From NCBI GenBank assembly GCA_913058135.1, contig CAJXPR010000032.1:1-32707 (forward strand): a stretch of 32,707 nucleotides of DNA, written 5' to 3'. The position numbers and the translations under genes were made by a program. A model generated the notes under the pieces. That model saw nothing but the letters and a program-made list of their open reading frames with translations, did no database searches and had not been told where the DNA came from. Positions 1-10,738 of the stretch are shown here, in pieces (positions within the stretch are counted from its first letter, which is position 1; every line of letters starts with the position of its first letter). The stretch is from an uncultured Gammaproteobacteria bacterium. GTDB taxonomy: Bacteria > Pseudomonadota > Gammaproteobacteria > Pseudomonadales > Pseudohongiellaceae.

Positions 1-45
1 ACACAGAGTAGATCGTCGGCAGCGTCAGATGTGTATAAGAGACAG
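1..45 (+). other. Untrimmed Nextera i5 adapter (not genomic)
   Basis: Bases 13-45 match the Nextera read-1 transposon adapter and end in AGATGTGTATAAGAGACAG. Bases 5-12 (AGAGTAGA) match the i5 index known as S504, preceded by ACAC from the flow-cell arm. This is library sequence left on the contig. Any protein reading into it, such as one ending LSLIHI on the minus strand, is an artefact. Genomic sequence starts at about base 46. Confidence 0.97.
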
Positions 46-46
46 G

Positions 47-166
47 GCCTTGCTGGCAGCCAGCATCCTGGGCAACAAATATCCCGAGCATCTACAGGCG
101 TTGCAGGCATTCCGTGCCAGGCAGACCAGCAATGTGCTCGATAACCCCGATCCACGGCAGGCCTGA
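47..166 (+). CDS. purE: PurE, N5-carboxyaminoimidazole ribonucleotide mutase, C-terminal end only
   Basis: Only the last 39 codons are present because the contig begins inside the gene. The translation starts ALLAASILGNKYPEHL and ends VLDNPDPRQA followed by TGA. It matches the C-terminal helix and tail of class I PurE, including the typical VLENPDP-like ending. PurE converts N5-CAIR to CAIR in de novo purine synthesis, in the cytoplasm. The stop lies 6 nt before the purK start, so the two are almost certainly one operon, which is the common bacterial order. The 5' part of the gene is outside the window. Confidence 0.9.
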   Translation, partial: ALLAASILGNKYPEHLQALQAFRARQTSNVLDNPDPRQA

Positions 167-172
167 ACAATC

Positions 173-1261
173 ATGAAAATTGGCGTCATTGGTGGTGGCC
201 AGTTGGGCAGGATGCTGGCATTGGCCGGCACCCCGCTGGGCATGAAATTTGTGTTCCTGGATCCGGCGCACGATGCCTGTGCTGCCACGCTGGGTGAACA
301 TATTCACGCGGATTACCATGACCATGAACACCTGCGTCAGTTGGCCGATCAGGTCGACATGGTGACCTTCGAGTTCGAAAGTGTACCGGCCGACACCGTG
401 GCGTTTTTGTCACAATTCGTACCGGTGTACCCGTGTGCGGAGTCGTTGCGCATCGCCCGTGACCGCCTGTTGGAAAAAAATCTGTTCCGCAGCCTGCAGA
501 TACCGGTAGCGCCTTTTGCACCTGTTGATTCGCAGACCGACCTGGAACAGGCGGTCGCCAGCATCGGGCTGCCGGCAGTGCTGAAGACTCGCACGCTGGG
601 GTACGATGGCAAAGGCCAGAAAGTGTTGCGCGAGACTGCGGATGTCGGACAGGCCTTTGCCGAGCTTGGCAGTGTGCCCTGCATTCTGGAAGCTTTTGTG
701 GAGTTCAGCGGCGAAGTGTCACTGATTGCCGTGCGCAGCCGCGATGGCATCAGTAATTTCTATCCACTGGTCCATAACACACACAGCAACGGCATTCTGC
801 GAGTTTCCATCGCCAGCCATCAGCATCCGCTGCAATCCCTGGCGGAACAGTACACAGCGGCGGTTCTGGATCATCTGAACTACGTGGGCGTAATGGCTTT
901 CGAATTTTTCGAAATCGATGGCGGATTAAAAGCCAATGAAATCGCGCCCCGCGTACACAACTCTGGTCACTGGACTATCGAGGGCGCTGAGTGCAGTCAG
1001 TTCGAAAACCATCTGCGTGCCATTACCGGGCTGCCGCTGGGTTCTACCGCCAAGCTTGGCGAAAGTGCCATGATTAATTTTATCGGAAGCGTACCAGCCA
1101 TCTCTGGTCTGGCTGCGATTGCGGACTGTCATGTGCACGACTACGGCAAGGCTTTCAAGGAAGGGCGCAAGGTGGGCCATGCCACTGTGCGCAGCGCTGA
1201 CAGTGAGACCCTGCGTCGGCGACTGGCCGAAATCGAGGCGCTGATGGTAGCCGACAAATAA
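173..1261 (+). CDS. purK: PurK, N5-carboxyaminoimidazole ribonucleotide synthetase
   Basis: This 362-residue protein has the usual PurK length. It catalyses ATP- and bicarbonate-dependent carboxylation of AIR to N5-CAIR, the substrate of PurE. The N-terminal motif IGGGQLGRM (residues 5-14) and the ATP-grasp segment LKTRTLGYDGKGQ (137-149) are characteristic, as is the later NEIAPRVHNSGHWT stretch that contributes metal and ATP binding. The ATG lies 6 nt after the purE stop, and I see no separate promoter between them. All recognisable motifs are intact. It could only be confused with the related PurT, but PurT is longer and lacks the VHNSGHWT pattern. Confidence 0.95.
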   Translation: MKIGVIGGGQLGRMLALAGTPLGMKFVFLDPAHDACAATLGEHIHADYHDHEHLRQLADQVDMVTFEFESVPADTVAFLSQFVPVYPCAESLRIARDRLLEKNLFRSLQIPVAPFAPVDSQTDLEQAVASIGLPAVLKTRTLGYDGKGQKVLRETADVGQAFAELGSVPCILEAFVEFSGEVSLIAVRSRDGISNFYPLVHNTHSNGILRVSIASHQHPLQSLAEQYTAAVLDHLNYVGVMAFEFFEIDGGLKANEIAPRVHNSGHWTIEGAECSQFENHLRAITGLPLGSTAKLGESAMINFIGSVPAISGLAAIADCHVHDYGKAFKEGRKVGHATVRSADSETLRRRLAEIEALMVADK

Positions 1262-1290
1262 CAACGGTCAAACCCAACGCCAAAGGTGAC

Positions 1291-2217
1291 ATGATGCTGA
1301 CCCGTACCACCGTCAAACGCCGCTCCTTGCGATCCCGGTTTCTGAGCTGGTTCCTGCATCGCCGTTTCAAACCCAAATTGTTACGCCCTGATTTTGATCC
1401 GGTACGGTTCCGCGTGACGCTGGACCGTGATATGGGCAAAAACCCCATCGCCAGGGACGTCGACGTAATGCCAGTGCAGCTTCCTGGTGTAAACGGCGAA
1501 TGGCTGGTGCCGGCATCCTGCACGGGCAAGCGCGTATTATTGTACAGTCACGGCGGCGGCTATCTGTTCGGCTCACTGGTGTCCTATCGCGCTTTTACTA
1601 CGCGTCTTGCAGCGGCCTGTGACGCCAGGGTGTTTGTACTGGATTATCGTCTGGCGCCGGAGCAGCCGTTTCCTGCCGCCGCAGATGATGTTATCGCCGC
1701 CTATCGCTATTTGCTGACCGAGCATGAGGCTGGCGATATTGTGCTGGCCGGTGATTCCGCGGGCGCTGGCCTGTCCCTGTCCTTACTGGTGCAGATTCGC
1801 ATGGCCGGTCTGCCCATGCCAGGCGCAGCCGTGCTGTTGTCCCCGTATGCGGACCTGGCAGTGACCGGCGAGTCGGCCGACACCAATAGCCGGACCTGCG
1901 CGATGTTCAGTGGTGATGCGATTCGACGTGCGGCGGCAACCTATCTCAATGGCGCACCTGCCATGGACGCCAGAGCGTCACCGCTGTACGCGGAATATGC
2001 GGGGTTCCCGCCGTTGCTGATTTACGTAAGTGACAAGGAAGTCTTGCGTGATGATGGCCTGCGCGTTGCCGAGCGGGCCGCAGCAGCGGGTGTGCCCACC
2101 GACCTGCGTATCTGGCACGGGCAGCCCCATGTCTGGCCCTTGTTTGTGCCAATGCTGCCCGAAGCCAATCAGGTGATGAAAGAAATGGCCGAGTTTATTC
2201 GGCGCCATTCGGCCTGA
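1291..2217 (+). CDS. Alpha/beta-hydrolase of the hormone-sensitive-lipase (HSL) family, esterase-like
   Basis: This 308-residue hydrolase belongs to the HSL/bacterial family IV esterases. The oxyanion-hole motif HGGG is at residues 87-90, the nucleophile elbow GDSAG at 154-158 (Ser156), a likely catalytic Asp at 248 in VSDKEVLRDD, and His280 in GQPHVW. The triad therefore looks complete. The N-terminal ~45 residues are Arg-rich and form the probable cap. I see no signal peptide, so it is likely cytoplasmic. Two consecutive ATGs (1291, 1294) follow an AAAGGTG ribosome site. The gene starts 29 nt after purK and may be co-transcribed with it. The natural substrate cannot be told from sequence; short-chain acyl esters are typical of the family. 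Confidence 0.88.
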   Translation: MMLTRTTVKRRSLRSRFLSWFLHRRFKPKLLRPDFDPVRFRVTLDRDMGKNPIARDVDVMPVQLPGVNGEWLVPASCTGKRVLLYSHGGGYLFGSLVSYRAFTTRLAAACDARVFVLDYRLAPEQPFPAAADDVIAAYRYLLTEHEAGDIVLAGDSAGAGLSLSLLVQIRMAGLPMPGAAVLLSPYADLAVTGESADTNSRTCAMFSGDAIRRAAATYLNGAPAMDARASPLYAEYAGFPPLLIYVSDKEVLRDDGLRVAERAAAAGVPTDLRIWHGQPHVWPLFVPMLPEANQVMKEMAEFIRRHSA

Positions 2218-2222
2218 ATACC

Positions 2223-3014
2223 TCAGGGTTCTCGTAAAATAAGCTCCACGCGCCGATTGCCGGCGCGGGTCTGTGGTGTATCGTTGGGTTGCAGCGGGCG
2301 TGTGTCCGCATACCCCACGGCGCGCATGCGGTTCGCCGACACGCCGTCAAATTCCAGATAACGCAACACGGAAATGGCGCGTGCGCTGGACAGCTCCCAG
2401 TTGGACGGGAACTGCGGTGTATTGATGGGTATGTTGTCGGTGTGACCTTCAATGGAAATTTCACCTTCAAAGGCATTGAGGAAATCCGTCAGCTCACTGA
2501 TCAACATCATGCCTTCGTACATCAGCTCGGCCTGACCGCTGGCAAACAACAGGTTATCTGCAATACGCAGGGTCAGACCTTCACGGCCTGGCTGCGCGTC
2601 AATACCCTGCAGGGACAGTGAATTCAGACTGTTTTCCAGGTCAGCAAAGCGCTCGTCATCTTCGTCGTCGGTGCCATCATTTTCTGCATCGGGCGCAGTG
2701 TCGCCGGAGCGGCCCTCGAGCAGGGCATTGTATTCCGGCAGCACGCCAATACCGCCCGGCAGCACACCGCCAGTCTCATCCAGAGGGGTCTGCGTGCTGG
2801 ATCCGGCAGCAGAGCCCGCAGAGCCGGTTTGCGCGATTTCTGCCGGGATGTCATCGTCATCAGTTTTCGGTTCACTCATCGCCAGCAACAATACAAAAAA
2901 CGCAATCAGCAGTGTCAGCACGTCCAGATAGCTGAGCATCCAGCTATTGTCGGTACTCTCCGACGAGCCATTTTCATCGCCCACCATGTCCACGGCATAA
3001 CGGCTATTTTCCAC
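2223..3014 (-). CDS. motB: MotB/PomB-type flagellar stator protein with OmpA peptidoglycan-binding domain
   Basis: This 263-residue protein has the stator B architecture. A short cytoplasmic tail is followed by one membrane helix (about 25-46, SYLDVLTLLIAFFVLLL). That helix carries Asp31, equivalent to the ion-binding aspartate of MotB. Next come a long acidic periplasmic linker (about 50-130) and a C-terminal OmpA domain (about 145-263) with GHTDN (190-194) and NRRVE (253-257). With MotA it forms the ion-driven torque unit anchored to peptidoglycan. I chose the GTG at 3014 because GAGGAG lies 6 nt upstream and the encoded N-terminus fits MotB. This start overlaps the end of motA by 11 nt, implying translational coupling. 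Upstream ATG starts would run deep into motA. Confidence 0.9.
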   Translation of the reverse strand: MENSRYAVDMVGDENGSSESTDNSWMLSYLDVLTLLIAFFVLLLAMSEPKTDDDDIPAEIAQTGSAGSAAGSSTQTPLDETGGVLPGGIGVLPEYNALLEGRSGDTAPDAENDGTDDEDDERFADLENSLNSLSLQGIDAQPGREGLTLRIADNLLFASGQAELMYEGMMLISELTDFLNAFEGEISIEGHTDNIPINTPQFPSNWELSSARAISVLRYLEFDGVSANRMRAVGYADTRPLQPNDTPQTRAGNRRVELILREP

Positions 3015-3813
3015 GGGCCGCTCCTCGCAAAGGCGGCATGCCCTTGTCGCGGATCTCGTCCTGATAGGTCGCAGCAAATGACTTCAGCGTATCCTCGATA
3101 AATGATGGCGGTCGACGTTTGCTCATCATGGCAATACCTTCCAGTACCATGTTCATGGCAATCAACCGCTCCTCAGTGCGACGTTCCAGCTTCACCGCGA
3201 TGGGCTGCAGGAACACGTTGCCCAGCAGAATGCCGTAGAACGTGGTCAGCAGTGCTACGGCCATTTGGGGGCCAATCATGTCCAGGCTGCCGGAATCCAT
3301 GACCGCCAGCATGTTGACCAGGCCGACCAGCGTGCCGATCATGCCGAAGGCAGCGGCATAGGTCGACATGGTCCGGAATATGTGAGCTTCGGCGCGTTCA
3401 CGGGCTTTGACCCGGGCAATACGCCAGCGCAGGGTATCAATGATTTCCTGTTCGTCGGTGTTGGCAATGACCAACTGGATACCGGTGCGTAGAAAGGGGT
3501 TCTTGATTTTTGCCAGCGCATCGTCCACATCCTTGATATTGCCCTGAAACCACAACCGCGATACCTGCACCATTTCCTTGATGTCATCGCGGGTATAGGT
3601 GTTCTCGCGACGGAACACCAGGGCCACCAGGCCGAACACGCGCACCACTTCTTTCAGTGGGTAGCTAATGAAAGTGGCAGCCATGGTGCCAGTGATGACA
3701 ATTGCCAGACCCGGCAGGTTGAGAAAGCTGGAATCCGATTCCGCAGAGAAAAACAGCACGCTGCCAAGAAGCGCGATACTGGCGAGCATGCCTATGATGG
3801 TTGAAGGATTCAT
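3004..3813 (-). CDS. motA: MotA/PomA-type flagellar stator protein
   Basis: This 269-residue inner-membrane protein has four predicted helices (about 4-23, 34-50, 151-170, 183-205) and the large cytoplasmic loop of MotA between helices 2 and 3. FGMIGTLVGLVNML (156-169) and IGPQMAVALLTTFYG (180-194) are typical of the PomA/MotA branch. It forms the ion channel and torque generator with MotB. The ATG at 3813 is preferred because AGGA precedes it and the first helix starts directly after; the 23 extra upstream codons are not MotA-like. A sigma-28-type promoter lies about 60 nt upstream. One oddity: the proline normally found in the APAFGMIG-type motif of helix 3 (E. coli Pro173) is alanine here (Ala154), while the helix-4 proline (Pro182) is kept. 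Confidence 0.9.
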   Translation of the reverse strand: MNPSTIIGMLASIALLGSVLFFSAESDSSFLNLPGLAIVITGTMAATFISYPLKEVVRVFGLVALVFRRENTYTRDDIKEMVQVSRLWFQGNIKDVDDALAKIKNPFLRTGIQLVIANTDEQEIIDTLRWRIARVKARERAEAHIFRTMSTYAAAFGMIGTLVGLVNMLAVMDSGSLDMIGPQMAVALLTTFYGILLGNVFLQPIAVKLERRTEERLIAMNMVLEGIAMMSKRRPPSFIEDTLKSFAATYQDEIRDKGMPPLRGAARGK

Positions 3814-3871
3814 GCGGGGTCCTGAGGTCAATACGTGGATAAAGGGCCGGTTTAAGGCTTTAACGCACATG

Positions 3872-3898
3872 GTATCGGCCAATCGACATCAATCTTTA
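3872..3898 (-). promoter_or_regulatory. FliA (sigma-28) promoter of motA-motB
   Basis: Read on the minus strand the site is TAAAGATT-N11-GCCGATAC. The classical flagellar class 3 consensus is TAAAGTTT-N11-GCCGATAA, so each half differs at one base and the spacing is exact. It lies 58 nt upstream of the motA ATG, which leaves a leader of about 50 nt. This supports motAB being expressed late in the flagellar cascade and serving the flagellum, not another MotA/TolQ-type process. Confidence 0.85.
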
Positions 3899-3932
3899 GG
3901 CGGTTCTGGATGTTTGGTATTGGCGTAAGTGG

Positions 3933-3961
3933 TTGACCTTGGTCAGAAAGTGTACAAGAAT
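3933..3961 (+). promoter_or_regulatory. Possible promoter with overlapping inverted repeat ahead of the WYL regulator
   Basis: TTGACC at 3933-3938 followed after 17 nt by AAGAAT at 3956-3961 could form a weak sigma-70 promoter for the WYL gene. The -35 overlaps a short inverted repeat, TGACC-TT-GGTCA (3934-3945), which could be an operator, possibly for autoregulation. The match is weak and the site is unproven. The rest of the 3814-4014 divergent gap holds only the motA promoter and leader. Confidence 0.3.
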
Positions 3962-4014
3962 CAGGAAAGCCATTGCTGCCAAGGCACAATGGGAATTGGG
4001 CACAGGGAGTATCA

Positions 4015-4977
4015 GTGAGCCGTTTCGATCGACTCTACAGGATCCACGAACTGCTGCGCAATGCCCGCCGACCGGTACCCATGAGCCGGTTTATGCAAGC
4101 GCTGGAAAGCTCTCGCAACTCCGTCACCCGCGATTTTGAATATCTGCGAAACAACCTGGGGGCGCCGCTGGAGTACTGCCGCGAACAAAACGGCCACCGT
4201 TACGACCCCAATGCCCCCGTGTTTGAGCTACCCGGTTTCTGGATGAACGCCGCCGAGCTGTATGCTTTGCTGGCAAGTGAGCAATTGCTGGAACAGGTGC
4301 AGCCCGGATTGATAGGCGATCGCCTGACGCCGCTGAAGGAACGCATACGAACACTATTGGGCGAGTCCGGGCACGATGCTGATTTGATTGGCGAAAAAAT
4401 TCGTATACAACCTATCCAGGTCAGGGAAAGTGCGCACTCGCTGTTTGATCCGGTCGCCGAAGCGACTCTCAGTGGACGACTGTTGAAGATGGACTACGAG
4501 GGACGTAGCAGCAAACAGTTGAGTACGCGCTTAACCCACCCGCAACGCCTGATTCACTACCGCTCCAACTGGTACCTGGCTGCTTTTTGCGAGTCAGCAG
4601 GAGCCTTGCGCCTGTTTTCCATTGACCGTATCAGAGAACCAACGGTATTGGACCAATCCTGTCGACAGCTGAACGCAGGCGAGGTCGAACACTTCTTGTC
4701 CAGCGGTTTTGGCATTTTTGGTGGTACTGCCAATCGGACCGCCAGGCTGCGGTTTTCGCCCACTGCTGCAAAATGGGTTGCCGAAGAACGCTGGCACCCG
4801 CAACAGGTCAGCGAATGGCTGTCCGACGGATATTACTTAAGCCTGCCGTACTCCGAAACGCCGGAGCTGGTGATGGATATTCTGCGGTATGGTGCGGAGG
4901 TGGAAGTGCTGTCGCCGCTGGAGCTGCGTGAAGAAGTCGCAGCAAAAATCAGAGATTTGTATCGATTGTACTGGTAA
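4015..4977 (+). CDS. WYL-domain transcriptional regulator (HTH plus WYL)
   Basis: This is a 320-residue cytoplasmic DNA-binding protein. An N-terminal winged-helix (about 1-60, RLYRIHELLRNARRPVPMSRF...SRNSVTRDFEYLRNNLGAP) is followed by a WYL domain. The signature Trp-Tyr-Leu is at 186-188 inside RSNWYLAAFCESAGALRLFSIDRI. WYL domains are Sm-like folds thought to sense a ligand, often nucleic acid or nucleotide. I chose GTG 4015 because CAGGGAG lies about 6 nt upstream and VSRFDRLYRIHELL is the usual N-terminus; an ATG at 3973 would add 14 unconvincing residues. The gene sits directly upstream of the cas operon on the same strand (104 nt gap). WYL regulators have been shown to control CRISPR loci in other bacteria, so a role as cas regulator is a reasonable inference. 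Confidence 0.88.
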   Translation: MSRFDRLYRIHELLRNARRPVPMSRFMQALESSRNSVTRDFEYLRNNLGAPLEYCREQNGHRYDPNAPVFELPGFWMNAAELYALLASEQLLEQVQPGLIGDRLTPLKERIRTLLGESGHDADLIGEKIRIQPIQVRESAHSLFDPVAEATLSGRLLKMDYEGRSSKQLSTRLTHPQRLIHYRSNWYLAAFCESAGALRLFSIDRIREPTVLDQSCRQLNAGEVEHFLSSGFGIFGGTANRTARLRFSPTAAKWVAEERWHPQQVSEWLSDGYYLSLPYSETPELVMDILRYGAEVEVLSPLELREEVAAKIRDLYRLYW

Positions 4978-5080
4978 TTTTTACAGTGGTGCGTGTGGTG
5001 GGGTAGTCAGGGTGCTAGGGTGGTTTACGAGTTTGGAATAGGCTCTTTGGGACAAAAAATGAATTTGGCGATGACAAGAA
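4978..5080 (+). promoter_or_regulatory. Cas operon upstream region with iterated GGGT motifs
   Basis: This 103-nt gap between the WYL gene and cas3 must carry the cas operon promoter if one exists. I see no convincing -35/-10 pair. A G/T-rich stretch has three GGGT iterations, at 5001, 5010 and 5018, spaced 9 and 8 nt. These could be half-sites for a regulator such as the neighbouring WYL protein. An alternative is read-through from the WYL gene, since I see no terminator in the gap. Confidence 0.25.
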
Positions 5081-7357
5081 ATGCCCAGCATTAAGAATAA
5101 CAACCCCGCAATATTCTATGCGCATTCAGCTCAATCGCTGCCGGAGGAGGAGTGGCAGCTTTTAAACGACCATCTGCTGACAGTTGGAAAACTGGCTGCT
5201 GCAAAAGCATCACATTTTGGTGCAGCAGACATGGGCAATGTCGCTGGCGTGTTACATGACCTCGGAAAGTATTGCCAAGCGTTTCAGGACAGATTGCGCG
5301 GTTCCAGTAAAAAAGTAGACCACGCTACCTGGGGTGCAAAAATCGTAGTGGAGCGCTACGGTGAGCTTGGGAAAATTCTCGCCTATGGCATCGCGGGTCA
5401 CCATGCAGGGCTGTCGGATGGACGGGAAAACGTCGACAACCGCATCACGCCGTTGGCCGATCGCTTACGGCGGGAGCTCGAAACAAATCTGAACCCGGTC
5501 TGGGAGCAAGAAATCGCGCTTGGCGATAACCTGCGTCTGCCACCTTTTCAGCCACGACGCGGGCAGCAATTTTTCCAACTGGCCTTTCTGGGGAGAATGC
5601 TGTTCTCGTGCCTTGTGGATGCCGACTTTTTGGATACTGAAGCGTTTTATGACCGAATCGAAAAGCGTGCGCCCAGGGACAACCAGTTTCCGTTAATTCA
5701 CGAGTTGCAAGCGCAGTTAGCCAGCTACATGGACCAGCCGAAATTTAAAAGTGACGAGGGAGTGAACAGTGTCCGCGCAAAAATACTGAATGAAGTCCGA
5801 AGCAAGGCGGATCGGGAGCCGGGACTCTTTTCACTTAATGTCCCTACCGGCGGTGGCAAAACATTGACTTCCCTTGCTTTTGCTCTTGATCATGCCGTCA
5901 AGCATAGGTTGCGGCGAGTCATTCTGGTCATTCCTTTTACCAGCATCGTTGAGCAGAACGCAGCCGTTTTCCGTGAAGCACTGGGGCCACTGGGTGAGCG
6001 GGCCGTGTTGGAGCACCATAGTGCTTTTGCTGATGAACAAAGAGAATACAAAGACCCTGGCTCAAGAGACAAGCTGCGCCAGGCTGCGGAGAACTGGGAA
6101 GCGCCAATCATTGTCACCACGGCGGTTCAGTTCTTCGAAAGCCTGTTTGCCAACCGAACTTCACGTTGTCGGAAACTCCACAATATTGCTAGTAGTGTGG
6201 TAATTCTTGATGAAGCACAGACTCTGCCGCTGAACCTCTTGCGACCATGTGTTGCGGTTATTAATGAGCTGGCAATGAATTACCGAACCAGCGCTGTGCT
6301 TTGCACCGCTACGCAGCCGGCGTTGCGGGAGACTGATGGGTTTATCGACGGACTGACGGGCGTTCGGGATTTGGTGTCTGACCCAGAGCAGTTGAATCGG
6401 CAGTTGGCCAGGGTGTCGATCGCTCATCTGGGAGAGCTAGACGACGAAGAATTGGCACAACAACTGGCCAGTCAACAACAGGTGCTATGCATTCTCAACA
6501 ATCGTCGGCATGCCCGAAGTGTGTTTGACAGAATAAGAAGCAAAGAGGGTACGTTCCATTTGACAACCCTGATGTGCGCCCGTCACCGAAGCGAGCAGCT
6601 CGACGAGATTCGGAAGCGCCTCATGGCGGGCGAAACCTGCCGCGTGATATCCACATCATTGATCGAAGCTGGCGTCGACGTAGATTTTCCGATGGTGTAC
6701 CGCGCCGAGGCCGGGCTTGATTCTATTGCCCAGGCGGCGGGGCGATGCAATCGTGAAGGTCGGCGTTCGGTGGACGAGAGCTTTGTCTATGTGTTTCGGG
6801 TTGCCAGCGCTTGGAGCACACCACCTGAGCTGGAGCAATATGCCCAAGCTAGCCGGGGGATATTTCGTAAACACGCATCGAACCCGCTGTCGCTTGAGGC
6901 CATAAGGGACTATTTTCAGGAAGTCTATTGGCTGAAAGGCTCAGAATTGGATACCTATGCACTGTTGAAAGCCGTCGAAAACGGGGGGATTGATGGGATT
7001 CCCTATGAGCAGCTCGCCAACAAATTCCGCATGATCGAGAGCAACATGAAGCCTGTCATTGTGCCTTACCATGGCAACGGAGAAAGACAAGGAAACGCGG
7101 AAATTACGTCACTGCTGAACGACCTGGCTCACGCTGAATACCCAGGGAGGATCGCCAGGAAGCTGCAGCGCTATCTGGTTCAGATTCCAGAGCATGGGCT
7201 GAGGGCACTTCTGACGGCAAAGGCGGTGCAGGCGGTCAATCCACTCAAGTTTGGTGATCAGTTTTTGGAGCTCTGTAAGCCAGATCTTTATGACCCGGTT
7301 TGTGGTTTGAGTTGGGAGAACCCAGAGTTTATATCAGCTGAGCAATCTGTATTTTAA
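5081..7357 (+). CDS. cas3: Cas3, type I-C HD nuclease-helicase
   Basis: This 758-residue protein is the effector nuclease and translocase recruited by Cascade to degrade target DNA. An N-terminal HD nuclease domain (about 1-215) carries LHDLGKY (His59-Asp60), His81 and HH at 107-108. The SF2 helicase core has Walker A VPTGGGKT (254-261), motif Ia IPFTSIVEQN and the DEAQ box (377-380). Motif VI lies in DSIAQAAGRCNREGR. Length and HD-first order fit the type I-C Cas3. The ATG at 5081 is the first possible start because an in-frame TGA lies at 5072. The ribosome site is weak (ACAAGAA), which may limit translation of this nuclease. Cas5c follows after 44 nt. Confidence 0.96.
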   Translation: MPSIKNNNPAIFYAHSAQSLPEEEWQLLNDHLLTVGKLAAAKASHFGAADMGNVAGVLHDLGKYCQAFQDRLRGSSKKVDHATWGAKIVVERYGELGKILAYGIAGHHAGLSDGRENVDNRITPLADRLRRELETNLNPVWEQEIALGDNLRLPPFQPRRGQQFFQLAFLGRMLFSCLVDADFLDTEAFYDRIEKRAPRDNQFPLIHELQAQLASYMDQPKFKSDEGVNSVRAKILNEVRSKADREPGLFSLNVPTGGGKTLTSLAFALDHAVKHRLRRVILVIPFTSIVEQNAAVFREALGPLGERAVLEHHSAFADEQREYKDPGSRDKLRQAAENWEAPIIVTTAVQFFESLFANRTSRCRKLHNIASSVVILDEAQTLPLNLLRPCVAVINELAMNYRTSAVLCTATQPALRETDGFIDGLTGVRDLVSDPEQLNRQLARVSIAHLGELDDEELAQQLASQQQVLCILNNRRHARSVFDRIRSKEGTFHLTTLMCARHRSEQLDEIRKRLMAGETCRVISTSLIEAGVDVDFPMVYRAEAGLDSIAQAAGRCNREGRRSVDESFVYVFRVASAWSTPPELEQYAQASRGIFRKHASNPLSLEAIRDYFQEVYWLKGSELDTYALLKAVENGGIDGIPYEQLANKFRMIESNMKPVIVPYHGNGERQGNAEITSLLNDLAHAEYPGRIARKLQRYLVQIPEHGLRALLTAKAVQAVNPLKFGDQFLELCKPDLYDPVCGLSWENPEFISAEQSVF

Positions 7358-7386
7358 ATGGTCCGAGATATTTCGGTGTCTGATAG

Positions 7387-9868
<2,482 letters not shown>

Positions 9869-9869
<1 letters not shown>

Positions 9870-10738
9870 TGAGCGTCTTGAAGAACCGTTACGAATTTGT
9901 CTTTCTGTTTGATGTCTCGAATGGTAACCCAAATGGCGACCCGGATGCTGGAAATATGCCACGCCTGGACCCCGAGACCAATCAGGGGCTGGTTACTGAC
10001 GTATGCCTTAAACGCAAGATCCGAAACTTCGTTGCGCTGGCCAAAGATGACACGGCTGGTTTTGACATTTATATGCAGGAGAAGTCAGTGCTGAATAATC
10101 AGCACAAAAAGGCCTACGAAGCGTTGGAAATAACACACGAAGCCAAGAAACTGCCAAAAGATCAGCAGAAAGCAATAGCGCTTACTCAGTGGATGTGTGC
10201 AAATTATTTTGATGTTCGGACATTCGGCGCAGTAATGACAACCGAGGTGAACGCGGGGCAGGTACGTGGACCTGTTCAGCTTGCTTTTGCTCATTCCATC
10301 GATCCTATTGTTCCTATGGAAGTGTCAATCACGCGAATGGCAGTCACCAACGAAAAGGATCTTGAGAAAGAGCGCACCATGGGGCGAAAACATATCGTTC
10401 CCTACGGCCTGTACCGTGCGCATGGATACGTCTCAGCCAAGTTGGCTGAAAAAACCGGATTTTCAGAAGACGATCTGCAACTTCTCTGGCAATCGTTGAT
10501 GAACGCATTCGAGCACGACCGCTCTGCGGCTCGTGGTGAAATGTCGGCACGGAACCTAATCGTATTTCAGCACGAGAACCCGATGGGTAATGCCCCCGCC
10601 CATAAACTATTCGATTTGGTGTCAGTGGAACGAACAAACGGGGAGGTCGACACACCAGCACGAAGTTACGCTGATTATAAGGTAGTCCTGGATAAGTCCG
10701 GGATACCGGATGGGGTTACCGTTCAGGAACTGTTGTGA
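9869..10738 (+). CDS. cas7c: Cas7c (Csd2), backbone subunit of type I-C Cascade
   Basis: This 289-residue protein is the repeated crRNA-binding backbone of Cascade. It starts MSVLKNRYEFVFLFDVSNGNPNGDPDAGNMPRLD, the classic Csd2 motif with NGNPNGDPD near residue 20. It also contains FGAVMTTEVNAGQVRGPVQLAFAHSIDPI, another family block. The ATG overlaps the cas8c TAA by one base, and the stop overlaps the GTG of cas4 by 4 nt. Coupled translation is expected to favour the high copy number of this subunit. The domain is complete. Confidence 0.96.
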
